From Weissella confusa (GTDB lineage Bacteria > Bacillota > Bacilli > Lactobacillales > Lactobacillaceae), in assembly GCA_014332815.1 (NCBI GenBank), contig JACSZT010000020.1:62001-126000 (forward strand): DNA of 64,000 bases. Direction: 5' to 3'. The position numbers were made by a program, and so were the translations under genes. Each line of letters begins with the position of its first letter. Positions within the stretch are counted from its first letter, which is position 1. Below are positions 56,270-64,000 of this stretch, piece after piece. Under the pieces are notes generated by a model. The model was not told the DNA's origin, ran no database searches, and saw nothing but the letters and a program-made list of their open reading frames with translations.

Positions 56270-56800
56270 ATGCTTTTTCTAGTTCAAAATCAGGACGGCC
56301 AAATCGTATTCCACTTCCAGGGTGAAAATGGCTACCAAGTTGAAAAAATTGACGCAACCGACTTATACACAATGATGCCACGCCGTCGTGCTGAATTATT
56401 GGTAACGCTAACGGCTGGCGAAAATATGACGGATGTGATGCTCTTGAAGCATGAAGCGGGCTTAACACATGCAGACACGGAGATTTTAACGATCCCTCAA
56501 CTACATGATATAACATTAGTAGAGTACAAAAAGGCCGATGCACGACAAACGAATCGTGAAAATACGTTGATGATGACGCTAACGTTGGTGATTGTGGCGC
56601 CTATCTTGTTCACGTTGTTGGATAATGTTGTGTTGCGCCACTTCGGACTCTCGATTTTAGATTCAGAGATTGGTGCCTTTGGTATTTTGGTGGTAGTTTA
56701 TCTGGCATGGTTTATCATGACCTACACGAAGCTTGGTGAACGCATTGAAGAGTGGGTGATGATTCACTTAGCGCAAATTCGACGTACGGGTGAACAATAG
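56270..56800 (+). CDS. two-helix membrane protein, unknown function
   Basis: 176 residues behind AAGGAGGTG. The first 95 residues form a soluble domain (MLFLVQNQDGQIVFHFQGENGYQVEKI). Two membrane helices (about 100-122 and 132-152) precede a short charged tail. I do not recognise the family. Codon use matches the neighbours. It has a 114-base leader region of its own. Confidence 0.72.
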   Translation: MLFLVQNQDGQIVFHFQGENGYQVEKIDATDLYTMMPRRRAELLVTLTAGENMTDVMLLKHEAGLTHADTEILTIPQLHDITLVEYKKADARQTNRENTLMMTLTLVIVAPILFTLLDNVVLRHFGLSILDSEIGAFGILVVVYLAWFIMTYTKLGERIEEWVMIHLAQIRRTGEQ

Positions 56801-56840
56801 CGTATAATAACCTTATTAACTGAAAAGAGGCATTTCACCC

Positions 56841-56984
56841 ATGAAGAAGTCAGAAAAGCTAGCTAAGAAGCAAGCCACTCGTTTGACAAAGGAAACAGAA
56901 TTGCAATTGAAGCGTGGATTGATTCACATCGAATTGGTTGATACGCCAGATGAAATTGCATCATTCTTGTCAGAAGATAAGTAA
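56841..56984 (+). CDS. 47-residue small protein, unknown
   Basis: MKKSEKLAKKQATRLTKETE at the start, then an acidic C-terminus (VDTPDEIASFLSEDK). Basic in the first half, acidic in the second; no membrane segment. AAGAGG lies upstream, and a TATAAT at 56803 may be its promoter. A long terminator follows. No family recognised. Likely real from its signals and codon use. Confidence 0.7.
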   Translation: MKKSEKLAKKQATRLTKETELQLKRGLIHIELVDTPDEIASFLSEDK

Positions 56985-56986
56985 TT

Positions 56987-57034
56987 AAAAAGCACTGGTA
57001 GGCGATTGTTAAAGTCGTCTGCCAGTGCTTTTTT
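56987..57034. terminator. bidirectional terminator
   Basis: Arms AAAAAGCACTGG and CCAGTGCTTTTTT with inner pairing, between convergent genes. Confidence 0.9.
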
Positions 57035-57035
57035 G

Positions 57036-57512
57036 CTAGTTATACCAACCGTACGGAACCTCAGCGATTAGCTGATCGATAGCGAGTTGGTGTTGTACGT
57101 TATACATTTTCGGATGACTAGCGAGCGGAACGAACTCTAGGGCAAGCGTTTCATCCCCATCAGCCTGCAATTCCCCGCCAGTCTGCGTGACTTCAAACAA
57201 AAACATTGGGATTTGGGCTTTGTCACTACTTGGGAAGACGTGGTGGAAGTTTGTGTCAACGCCGACCAATGCAGCGATTTCAACATCGATACCGGCTTCC
57301 TCTTTGAACTCACGTTGCAAAGAGGTCATCGCTGACTCACCCAGATTTTGCATCCCCCCAACCAGACTCCAACCGATTTCGCCGTCGCCACGCTTCTCTA
57401 GGAGTACTTTTGCGCGTGTTTCGTCAAATAAAATACCAGCCACGCCTGGCATAATAATTTCATCGTGCCCAATTTTGGCGCGCAGGTCTTTGAAATAATT
57501 CTCCATTACCAT
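57036..57512 (-). CDS. NUDIX hydrolase
   Basis: 158 residues with start ATG at 57512 (MVMENYFKDLRAKIGHDEII); an upstream TTG at 57542 has no ribosome binding site. The Nudix box G-x5-E-x7-R-E-x2-E-E-x-G is complete (GMQNLGESAMTSLQREFKEEAG). It hydrolyses a nucleoside diphosphate linked to another moiety; the substrate is unknown. It is a single gene. Confidence 0.9.
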   Translation of the reverse strand: MVMENYFKDLRAKIGHDEIIMPGVAGILFDETRAKVLLEKRGDGEIGWSLVGGMQNLGESAMTSLQREFKEEAGIDVEIAALVGVDTNFHHVFPSSDKAQIPMFLFEVTQTGGELQADGDETLALEFVPLASHPKMYNVQHQLAIDQLIAEVPYGWYN

Positions 57513-57586
57513 TGTGAATACCCCGAATCGTCGTTTTCTCAATTGTATCCGTTCGGTCGCAGAATTTCAAAAAGCACTTTTGCCTG

Positions 57587-57595
57587 TGATACAAT
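57587..57595 (+). promoter_or_regulatory. extended -10 promoter of the 57638 gene
   Basis: TG-A-TACAAT, 43 bases upstream of the start. Confidence 0.5.
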
Positions 57596-57637
57596 AAGTG
57601 CAACAAGACTACTAACCTTTACACAGGAGATTTTGGC

Positions 57638-58024
57638 ATGACTTTTGATGAATTTAACATTGAATTGGGAACGGTACTCTACCTTGATAGTGTTTCCGAG
57701 CGCGAGGAGGCCGAAGTCGCTAAGGGAAAGTTGCCGGAAGCTGACGTACGTGCCGACTATCAAGCACAGCGTGAAATGATTATGCGCTCATTCTTGGTGT
57801 TCGCTGATTTGCCAGCTGACGATGGGGCGGTTGCCAAGGCTTTGGCGAACTTGCACACTGATTTATCAGATGGCGAGCGCACAACGTTGTTAACCATTCG
57901 CAACCTACACAATCGTGAGGCGGTTGGCAACTTTACTGAAGATGATGCAGAAGAGCTTGAGGATGCAGTCGAAGCAGCCGAGGCTTACTTGATGAACCGC
58001 ATGGCCGATGTGCTAGCTGATTAA
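57638..58024 (+). CDS. conserved acidic protein, unknown function
   Basis: 128 residues behind CAGGAG. Predicted largely helical and very acidic, especially the end (FTEDDAEELEDAVEAAEAYLMNRMADVLAD). No membrane segment or motif known to me. Coupled in position with the next gene (18 bases apart), so the two are probably one transcript. Confidence 0.72.
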   Translation: MTFDEFNIELGTVLYLDSVSEREEAEVAKGKLPEADVRADYQAQREMIMRSFLVFADLPADDGAVAKALANLHTDLSDGERTTLLTIRNLHNREAVGNFTEDDAEELEDAVEAAEAYLMNRMADVLAD

Positions 58025-58042
58025 TAGAACGAGGACAACATG

Positions 58043-58675
58043 ATGAAAGCACTGATTGTGCCCCAACCAATTGCAAATGACGTGATGCTTGGCCAACAAG
58101 CACTCATTGCCTTTCCGTATGCACCTGATGAAGGGGTAACGGAATTTTTGATGGTATCCGGTAAAGAGCCACTACCAGAAGAATATTCACTGGGCTTGGC
58201 AATGGGTTACCAACTTGGCATTGTCACGATTAACCAAGTGTCAAAGTCACGTGACGTTCCTGGTTTTTACGAGTGGGAAGTCGCCCCTAAGATGCTAGTG
58301 GCACCTAAGGCAATGGACATTGCACCAGATACGTTTGTTGACGTTGCGCCAACTGATTACGAAGAACTTGAATTGGAAACAATTGGCTTGTTCGCTTGGA
58401 TTGCTGAACCGCACGCTGACTTTAGTGAGGCTCTTCAAGCCCATGCGGATGCTTTGATTGCGATTGGGTCAAAGCAAATGCCAGCGAAGTACCGCGAAAT
58501 TTTGGCTCGTACTGGCTCATGGCAAGAAGTGGATGCGGCATGGGAAGATGATCAATTTGAACACCGCAATCACCACATGTTGGAACACGGTATTCCAGAA
58601 ATTAATTTCGGTCACACACACGCACATGATGACGTGCCAACATTTAAGTTGAAGTCAAAGCACGATTCTGAATAG
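58043..58675 (+). CDS. conserved protein with His-rich tail, unknown function
   Basis: 210 residues; the second of two adjacent ATGs (58043) is seven bases after GAGGA. No membrane segment. The C-terminal 45 residues contain many histidines (HRNHHMLEH, GHTHAHDD), which may bind metal or may only mark a flexible tail. I do not recognise the family. It follows the acidic protein gene and ends with a terminator. Confidence 0.7.
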   Translation: MKALIVPQPIANDVMLGQQALIAFPYAPDEGVTEFLMVSGKEPLPEEYSLGLAMGYQLGIVTINQVSKSRDVPGFYEWEVAPKMLVAPKAMDIAPDTFVDVAPTDYEELELETIGLFAWIAEPHADFSEALQAHADALIAIGSKQMPAKYREILARTGSWQEVDAAWEDDQFEHRNHHMLEHGIPEINFGHTHAHDDVPTFKLKSKHDSE

Positions 58676-58678
58676 TAA

Positions 58679-58713
58679 CAAAACGGGCGTCCCACGCGGA
58701 TGTCCGTTTTTTC
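58679..58713 (+). terminator. terminator
   Basis: Imperfect arms AAAACGGGCGTCC and GGATGTCCGTTTT, with T6. Confidence 0.85.
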
Positions 58714-58778
58714 GTCTAGTAACTCAGGGCGGTTTAAGCTAAAATTAAACCTATCACAAACGAATTACAGGAGTTCTT

Positions 58779-60482
58779 ATGCTAACCTCATTTTTGGTTT
58801 TAGAAATTACCGCCCTAATCTCATTGATATGGGCTTTGAAGTTTAAGATTACAAAATTAACATGGGTGACGATGTTGATTGTGACAATCTTGAACGCGGG
58901 TTATGTGTACTGGTTGATGCCAGTACCAACGTTGTCACAATTGGTGATGCCGGTTGCGGTTGAATCGGCAATTGTCGTTGTGTGGGCGTTGATTACCGGC
59001 GCATCAGCGCAAGTTGTGCAACGTGTAACGAAGCGTGGTACGCACATCAGCCTTGAAGGGTTGACGATTTGGCCATTCATTATCCCAATCATCGCGTTTT
59101 TGATTTCATTGGGAGCTGGTGTTTCACAAGCGTTGACGGTTCGTCCAATGTACAACTCTGTGCAAGCGACGGTTAAGAAGGAAGCCCCCTTGACTAAGGA
59201 TGATCAACCAATCGCCTTGTCAGCCCAAGCCTCACAAAACATGATGAAGAAGGCTTTCTCTCAAGTGCCTGATTCTTCAATGTACCGTTTGGGTGATTTG
59301 TCAGCTCAATATATCAACGGTAAGCCATACTACGTGGCACCAGTTGAGTTTAATGGCTTCATGTCATGGTTAATGAACCGGACATTGCCAGGATACTTTA
59401 TTATTTCGGCAACGGATATTAATGACACGGCACACTTTGTGAAGGAAAAGCTGGATTACTCAGAGACTAGCTGGTTCTCACACAATATCGCGCGTAAGAT
59501 TTACATGCGTAATCCAAAGTACGCCCAAGTGGGTGAACCAATTTTGGAAATCGACAACAATGACCAAGCTTACTGGGTACAAACGTTGCTTAATGTGCGT
59601 TGGGCTGGTCAATTGATGTACGATGATATCCACGTGTCATTGACGAACGCTGATACTGGTAAGACGACGGTCTACAGCACCAAGGATTTGCCAGCATGGG
59701 TTGATGCGGGTGTGTCACCAGAAGCAGCAACGCGTATGAACCGTGCTTACGGTAACCCATATGCATTTAACTTCCGTCACAAGAACCAAATCAAGCCAAC
59801 TGAAAATGGTTCAGAGAGTGGCGTAACGCCAGTCTTCAACAACGACCGTTCAATTTCATACTTTGATGATTTCACAACGGTGACGTCAAATGCTGATTCT
59901 GATAAGGGATACTCATTGATTAGCACGCGTACGGGTAAGCTGTCATTCTACACGGGTAAGAACGTTGGTATCATGGACTCTGATGGGGCGATTAAGGTTG
60001 CTAAGCAATTGCATCCCCAAAACAAGTGGCATGGTTCAAACCCAGTCATCATGAACATTGACGGCACACCAACTTGGGTGGTTTCAATGATGGATCAGAA
60101 TGAACGTTTCCGTGAGTACGCCTACATCAAGGGGGCGGACCAAAACGTTATTGGTGAAGGTGCTAATGCCTCAGACGCGTTGGCTGCTTACCGTAATGCG
60201 TTGGCTGGTAGCGTCCAAACGGCCAGTGCTAACGATGCCTCAATTAAGACCGAAAGCATCACTGGTAAGGTTGCACGTGTTAACGCGAATGCCACGTTGG
60301 ATGATAAGCAAGTGGTGATTTTCAAGCTGGAAAATGATGAGACAATGTACACGCTGGATCCTTCTAAGATGCAAAACGCGTTGTTAATGCAAGCGGGTGA
60401 CGATGTCACATTGAAGGTGAAGACGGTTAAGGGTGCATCAGTTGCCAATGTTATCAATTTGACGAACAACTCTTTGAAGTAG
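58779..60482 (+). CDS. large membrane protein with extracytoplasmic domain, unknown function
   Basis: 567 residues. Four N-terminal helices (about 3-22, 28-47, 54-75 and 95-118) anchor a domain of about 440 residues. Tandem segments (GKPYYVAPVEFNGFMSWL and VGEPILEIDNNDQAYWVQTLL...) look like repeated beta-rich units. A final subdomain (IKTESITGKVARVNANATLDDKQVVIFKLEN) resembles an OB or SH3-like barrel. I cannot name the family. Codon use is that of the core genes. Its end contains the promoter of the following small gene. Confidence 0.75.
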   Translation: MLTSFLVLEITALISLIWALKFKITKLTWVTMLIVTILNAGYVYWLMPVPTLSQLVMPVAVESAIVVVWALITGASAQVVQRVTKRGTHISLEGLTIWPFIIPIIAFLISLGAGVSQALTVRPMYNSVQATVKKEAPLTKDDQPIALSAQASQNMMKKAFSQVPDSSMYRLGDLSAQYINGKPYYVAPVEFNGFMSWLMNRTLPGYFIISATDINDTAHFVKEKLDYSETSWFSHNIARKIYMRNPKYAQVGEPILEIDNNDQAYWVQTLLNVRWAGQLMYDDIHVSLTNADTGKTTVYSTKDLPAWVDAGVSPEAATRMNRAYGNPYAFNFRHKNQIKPTENGSESGVTPVFNNDRSISYFDDFTTVTSNADSDKGYSLISTRTGKLSFYTGKNVGIMDSDGAIKVAKQLHPQNKWHGSNPVIMNIDGTPTWVVSMMDQNERFREYAYIKGADQNVIGEGANASDALAAYRNALAGSVQTASANDASIKTESITGKVARVNANATLDDKQVVIFKLENDETMYTLDPSKMQNALLMQAGDDVTLKVKTVKGASVANVINLTNNSLK

Positions 60483-60503
60483 TTTGGCAATCTCGGGTAT
60501 AAT
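60474..60503 (+). promoter_or_regulatory. promoter of the 60537 small gene
   Basis: TTGAAG and TATAAT are 18 bases apart, the -35 lying inside the preceding gene. Confidence 0.65.
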
Positions 60504-60536
60504 GTAAGTAACGAGATTGAAAAAGAGGTAGACATG

Positions 60537-60683
60537 ATGGGCAAGGGAACAATCAAGTCAAATGATTTTGCACGTGGGGCAGCGTCAAAGGGCGCTGTTA
60601 CCCGTGATCAAAAGCTGTCTGCACGTGAGGCTTTGTTGGCCAAAGCACGCGCGAAGGCAAAGGCTGCATCTGAAAATAAGTAG
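60537..60683 (+). CDS. 48-residue basic small protein, unknown
   Basis: ATG at 60537, eight bases after AAGAGG (another ATG just before it at 60534). The product (GKGTIKSNDFARGAASKGAV, then TRDQKLSAREALLAKARAKAKAASENK) is Ala/Lys-rich and basic, with a helical C-terminus. It may bind nucleic acid, but this is only composition. It has a strong promoter and a terminator. Confidence 0.72.
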   Translation: MGKGTIKSNDFARGAASKGAVTRDQKLSAREALLAKARAKAKAASENK

Positions 60684-60687
60684 CATT

Positions 60688-60727
60688 TAGCGCTAGGTAC
60701 CTTTTTATTGGCATTCCTAGCGCTTTT
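60688..60727 (+). terminator. terminator
   Basis: Arms AGCGCTAGG and CCTAGCGCT with T5. Confidence 0.9.
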
Positions 60728-60775
60728 TATGTATGATATATTATTGACTTTATACAAGAAGGAAGAGTGGTACAT

Positions 60776-62059
60776 ATGGCAACATTTGCAGAACGAATGC
60801 TTGATGAATTGTCTGGTGGACAATTGGAAGATGCGAAGAAGTCATTCGCCTCATCATTACGTTATGATGATGACGACACGATTTATTCATTAGCGGAAGA
60901 ATTGTATGGTTTGGGATTCTCAACCCAAGCTAAGCGTGCATACCAAAAGTTGTTGGAGAAGTATCCCGACGAAGATCAATTGCGTACGGCTTTGGCTGAC
61001 ATTGCGATTGATGAAGATAAGACGGATGAAGCGATTACTTATCTAGCCGAGATTTCACCTGATTCAACGGCTTACATTGAATCATTGTTGGTGTTGGCTG
61101 ACTTGTACCAATCTGAAGGCCTAAACGAAGCGGCAGAAGCCAAGTTGCGTGAAGCCTTTGACCTAGCACCTGAAGAAACGATTATCCAATTCGCTTTGGC
61201 TGAGTTCTACTTTGCTACGGGTCGTTATGAGACGGCTATTCCGTTCTACCGTGACTTGTTGAAGGCCGGTGAGCGTCGCTTCTCAGGTTTGGATATCGCA
61301 TCACGTATCGGTGTTGCCTACGCTTTGACGGGTAACTTTGCGAATGCATTGGGTTACTTGGAGCAAATCAAGGATGCCGATTTGACGCCTGATGTCCGCT
61401 TCCAATTGGGAATGACGTACGCCGTTGATCCAGAAAAGGTCGACAAGGCCATCGATACGTTGGAAGAGTTGCAAGAACTTGACCCATCATACGCTGGTTT
61501 GTACGAGCCTTTGGGACAATTGTACGAAGACAAGAACGATTTGGAACAAGCATTGATTACGTACCAAGCCGGTATTGCGGTTGATTCATTTAACACGCAA
61601 TTGTACACGCGTGCTGCTGCCGTTGCACAAGCACAAGGTGAGGACGAAGAAGCTGACCGTATCTACCGTGAGGCCTTGGAGAACAACCCTGAAGATTTGA
61701 CGTTGACGATTGGATACTCAAACTTGTTGGTTGCCATGGGAGACCACGTTGGAAACATCAACTTGTTGAACGAGTTCTTGGCTGACGACGATGCTGAAGC
61801 TGATCCACAATTGTACTGGAACTTGGCACAAAGCTACACGGCTTTGGAAGACTTCGAAATGGCAACGAAGTACTGGAATGCCGCTTTGCCATTCTTCTTG
61901 GACAACATTAACTTCTTGAAGCCTGCATACTTCTACTTCCGTGAAGAGGGTGAAACGGCTTTGGCTGAAGAAGCTTTGTTCAATTACACGCAATTAGCAC
62001 CTAACGACCTTGAGATGGCTGAACTATACGACCAACTCAAGGAGGAAAAGGGACTATAA
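60776..62059 (+). CDS. tetratricopeptide repeat protein
   Basis: 427 residues behind AAGGAAGAG; the ATG at 60776 is preferred over a GTG at 60767. About ten TPR units run through the protein (for example AITYLAEISPDSTAYIESLLVLADLYQSEG and ALITYQAGIAVDSFNTQLYTRAAAVAQAQG). It is acidic and cytoplasmic. It resembles the conserved LAB TPR protein often found near der-hup, but is 13 kb away here. It is probably a scaffold for protein contacts. Confidence 0.88.
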   Translation: MATFAERMLDELSGGQLEDAKKSFASSLRYDDDDTIYSLAEELYGLGFSTQAKRAYQKLLEKYPDEDQLRTALADIAIDEDKTDEAITYLAEISPDSTAYIESLLVLADLYQSEGLNEAAEAKLREAFDLAPEETIIQFALAEFYFATGRYETAIPFYRDLLKAGERRFSGLDIASRIGVAYALTGNFANALGYLEQIKDADLTPDVRFQLGMTYAVDPEKVDKAIDTLEELQELDPSYAGLYEPLGQLYEDKNDLEQALITYQAGIAVDSFNTQLYTRAAAVAQAQGEDEEADRIYREALENNPEDLTLTIGYSNLLVAMGDHVGNINLLNEFLADDDAEADPQLYWNLAQSYTALEDFEMATKYWNAALPFFLDNINFLKPAYFYFREEGETALAEEALFNYTQLAPNDLEMAELYDQLKEEKGL

Positions 62060-62083
62060 TTTTCTAAAATCTAAAAATAATAA

Positions 62084-62135
62084 CCGGATGGGTATTATCA
62101 CTTCTTTTTAAGCGATAATACCCATCCTTTTTTTA
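62084..62135. terminator. strong terminator
   Basis: A 14 bp perfect stem (GGATGGGTATTATC with its complement) and T7, at the border with the second WxL cluster. Confidence 0.92.
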
Positions 62136-62221
62136 TTCCCGTTAGAATGACAACGTACATATTAAAAATAAATAGCGTACAAATACAATCAGCTATTTGT
62201 TTTGAAGGGGGATGAGTTGTT

Positions 62222-62572
62222 TTGCATAAGAAAACTGTTATCGGGATCACGATTGCGTTGGTATCAGCGATGACAATGCCAGTTTTAGTGGAAGCTAATA
62301 CTGACACAGTGACTTATCAGACACAAGGCGTCGCACGATTTACAGGAAGTTATACGTATCCTGCTGATAGTGTGGTCAAGCCGACTGACACGCATAATCC
62401 ATTCTACGGGGCAGCAAATGAACAACATGGCCAACCAGTATTGCCAAATACAGGTGCACCATCATTTGTGGAACAGTTTGGATTAGCGCTCGCGACTTTC
62501 GGGCTCGCCATCAGTCTTGCGTTCTATCGCGTGACACGAATGCATTCAAATCATTTTTCAAGCCATTCTTAA
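62222..62572 (+). CDS. small LPXTG-anchored surface protein (WxL cluster 2)
   Basis: 116 residues from a TTG start, with GGGG upstream. A signal peptide ends near VLVEANT. A short exposed part is followed by the sortase motif LPNTG, a helix and a basic end. It corresponds to the LPETG protein at 1617. A 62212 ATG opens only a five-codon frame. This is the first gene of the second surface cluster. Confidence 0.78.
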   Translation: MHKKTVIGITIALVSAMTMPVLVEANTDTVTYQTQGVARFTGSYTYPADSVVKPTDTHNPFYGAANEQHGQPVLPNTGAPSFVEQFGLALATFGLAISLAFYRVTRMHSNHFSSHS

Positions 62573-62602
62573 CAATGTGTCTGAGCTAAATGAGGAGGAG
62601 TA

Positions 62603-62692
62603 ATGAAGATGCGCAAGATGAAGTCGTTATTTTCCGATTCTAGTCCGGGGATTGGCGCAGTTTATAAAGTGTCGACAAACGACAAAGGTTAA
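62603..62692 (+). CDS. 29-residue ORF between surface genes
   Basis: The ATG follows GAGGAGGAG directly. The product (MKMRKMKSLFSDSSPGIGAV...) has a basic start and no clear hydrophobic core, so it is not a signal peptide. It may be a real peptide, a translation-coupling leader or the start of a truncated gene. The next WxL gene begins 16 bases later. Confidence 0.4.
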   Translation: MKMRKMKSLFSDSSPGIGAVYKVSTNDKG

Positions 62693-62708
62693 TTAAGAGG
62701 AGCACATA

Positions 62709-63476
62709 ATGGGAAACAAACTGTTTGCTACCGCCTTGGTTGCCACGGTTTCTCTATTAGGCGTGTCAACTGTGACATTCGCAAGTTCATCACTACCAAG
62801 TCAGGGAACGGTGGCCTTTACGCCGTCTAACGGTGTGACGCCACCTTATAACCCAAATCATCCAAATCACCCAGTTGGACCAGTTGATCCAAAACAGCCA
62901 GAACCGGGTACGGCTGGTCCGCTGTCGTTGGATTTTGCATCGAATTTTGATTTTGGGACGCATAAGATTCAAAATGCGGATGCGAGTTATGCAGCGAAGG
63001 CGCAAAAGGTGACTGACGGCGGTGCCCAGCAAGAGGTACCAGATTATGTTCAGGTAACTGATGATCGTGGGACTCACGCTGGTTGGTCGTTGCGGGTTGC
63101 ACAAAACGGTCAATTTAAATCAGACGATGCCAAGCGCGCTAAGGTGTTGACGGGTGCCACTGTGACTTTGAATGGGTCACATGCTATTGGGCGCATGATG
63201 ACGCCTGCACCACAAACGCGTGATGAAACATTGCCGCCGGCTGGTGATCAAACCGTAGTGATGAACGCAACCAAAGGTGAAGGTGCCGGAACTTGGTTGA
63301 TGCCTTGGGGTGCAGATGACATTTTGAAATCTGAAAACCAAGTCCTAGCCAATAATCAGCCAACCACTGTCTTAACGGATCCTGATGTCATTTTAAATGT
63401 GCCAGGGTCAACGCCACGAGAAGCGGTTGCGTATACAACAACATTAACGTGGACATTGAACAATGTCCCCATGTAA
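62709..63476 (+). CDS. WxL domain surface protein
   Basis: 255 residues behind AGAGGAG. Signal peptide ending near TFASSS, a Pro/Asn-rich stretch (TPPYNPNHPNHPVGPVDPKQPEPG), then a WxL domain with GPLSLDFASNFDFG, GWSLRV and the C-terminal TWTLNNVPM. Secreted and held on peptidoglycan non-covalently. It is followed by a close paralogue 18 bases away, probably one operon. Confidence 0.93.
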   Translation: MGNKLFATALVATVSLLGVSTVTFASSSLPSQGTVAFTPSNGVTPPYNPNHPNHPVGPVDPKQPEPGTAGPLSLDFASNFDFGTHKIQNADASYAAKAQKVTDGGAQQEVPDYVQVTDDRGTHAGWSLRVAQNGQFKSDDAKRAKVLTGATVTLNGSHAIGRMMTPAPQTRDETLPPAGDQTVVMNATKGEGAGTWLMPWGADDILKSENQVLANNQPTTVLTDPDVILNVPGSTPREAVAYTTTLTWTLNNVPM

Positions 63477-63494
63477 TTTTTAAGGAGTAACACA

Positions 63495-64000
63495 ATGAAG
63501 AAGCAATTTACATTATTTGCTGCTACAGCATTGGCAGCTATGACGGTTGTACCAACGATTGGATTCGCTGATGATTCAGCATCAAAGACCCCAATTACTT
63601 ACGATTCAAAGGGAACGGTTGAGTTCGTTGCACCAACAACACCAAACAAGCCATTGGATCCAACCAACCCAGATCCAAACAAGCCACTTGACCCAAAGGA
63701 CCCTGATGGTAATGATCCAAAGCCAGGTACATCCGGCCCATTGTCGCTTGATTTTGCGTCATCATTTGACTTTGGAAAGCAAGAAATCACGTCAGTTGAT
63801 AAGACATACAACGCTTCAGCGCAAATGATTGGTACTGGTAAGGATGCTAAGTACGTACCAGACTACGCCCAAATCACTGATAACCGTGGAACGTTTGCTG
63901 GTTGGACCTTGTCAGTTAAGGAAACTGATTCATTCCACACGTCAAGTAACGTTGAGTTGAAGGCAACGCAAATTAAGTTTGCCGACTTGAACCACGCAAC
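63495..64000 (+). CDS. WxL domain surface protein, N-terminal part (runs off window)
   Basis: ATG behind AAGGAG. Signal peptide ending near GFADDS, a Pro/Asp-rich spacer with NPDPNKPLDPKDPDG, and the start of a WxL domain (GPLSLDFASSFDFG, ITDNRGTFAGWTL). The 3' end is outside the window. Very similar to the protein at 2-523, including ITDNRGT and the ADLN block, so the two ends of the window carry duplicated surface genes. Confidence 0.92.
   Translation, partial: MKKQFTLFAATALAAMTVVPTIGFADDSASKTPITYDSKGTVEFVAPTTPNKPLDPTNPDPNKPLDPKDPDGNDPKPGTSGPLSLDFASSFDFGKQEITSVDKTYNASAQMIGTGKDAKYVPDYAQITDNRGTFAGWTLSVKETDSFHTSSNVELKATQIKFADLNHA

Overview
The window looks like chromosome from a Weissella species, probably W. 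confusa or a close relative. The gene set and strong GAGG-type ribosome binding sites are those of a Lactobacillales member. The enzyme at 50797-51729 matches, as I remember it, the well-studied L-2-hydroxyisocaproate dehydrogenase of 'Lactobacillus confusus' (now Weissella confusa). This assignment rests on memory and gene content, not on a database search.

Layout. Both ends of the window are WxL/LPXTG cell-surface clusters. 1-4812 holds a partial WxL protein, a DUF916/DUF3324 membrane protein, an LPETG protein and a beta-helix WxL protein. 62222-64000 holds an LPNTG protein, a tiny ORF and two WxL proteins, the last running off the end. Between them lies mostly core genome. 4863-11878 carries plsC, trmN6, a GIY-YIG gene, rpsB, two secreted-protein genes, then tsf-pyrH-frr. 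11935-12750 is a decayed stretch with a truncated tyrosine-kinase tail. 12893-17185 carries amt, a degenerate Fic gene and glmS. 17281-18625 is a defence-like island with a candidate stand-alone small RNA and an AbiF-type HEPN gene with its own upstream structured RNA. 19250-24411 carries an acyltransferase, cca, an ABC-F gene and folA. 24532-32759 carries dnaE, rel-dtd, two orphan antitoxin-like genes and a cation/proton antiporter. 33606-37966 is cvfB-xerD-ribT-scpA-scpB-rluB. 39291-40093 is an FMN riboswitch with ribU. 40170-47471 carries a ypbB-like gene, recQ, a LysM-like surface protein, cmk, rpsA, der and hup. 47546-47977 appears to be an antisense-RNA-controlled toxin locus. 48078-56155 carries a vitamin B6 kinase with an ECF transporter component, an MFS transporter, L-hicDH and sbcDC. 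56270-62059 is mostly conserved proteins of unknown function, a NUDIX hydrolase and a TPR protein.

How the genes work together. Translation and ribosome genes (rpsB, tsf, frr, rpsA, der, rluB, cca, trmN6, dtd) and chromosome maintenance genes (dnaE, recQ, sbcCD, xerD, scpAB, hup) dominate. Wall growth is represented by glmS and the LysM-CHAP protein. The latter and its neighbour have WalR-like boxes. Riboflavin and pyridoxine salvage each use an ECF substrate-binding component.

The two most interesting places are 17281-18625 (AbiF plus RNA, next to a candidate small RNA) and 47546-47977 (a 48-residue hydrophobic peptide, an overlapping leader ORF and a convergent RNA sharing a repeat with the toxin mRNA leader). 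No rRNA, complete tRNA, CRISPR array, insertion sequence or prophage was found.
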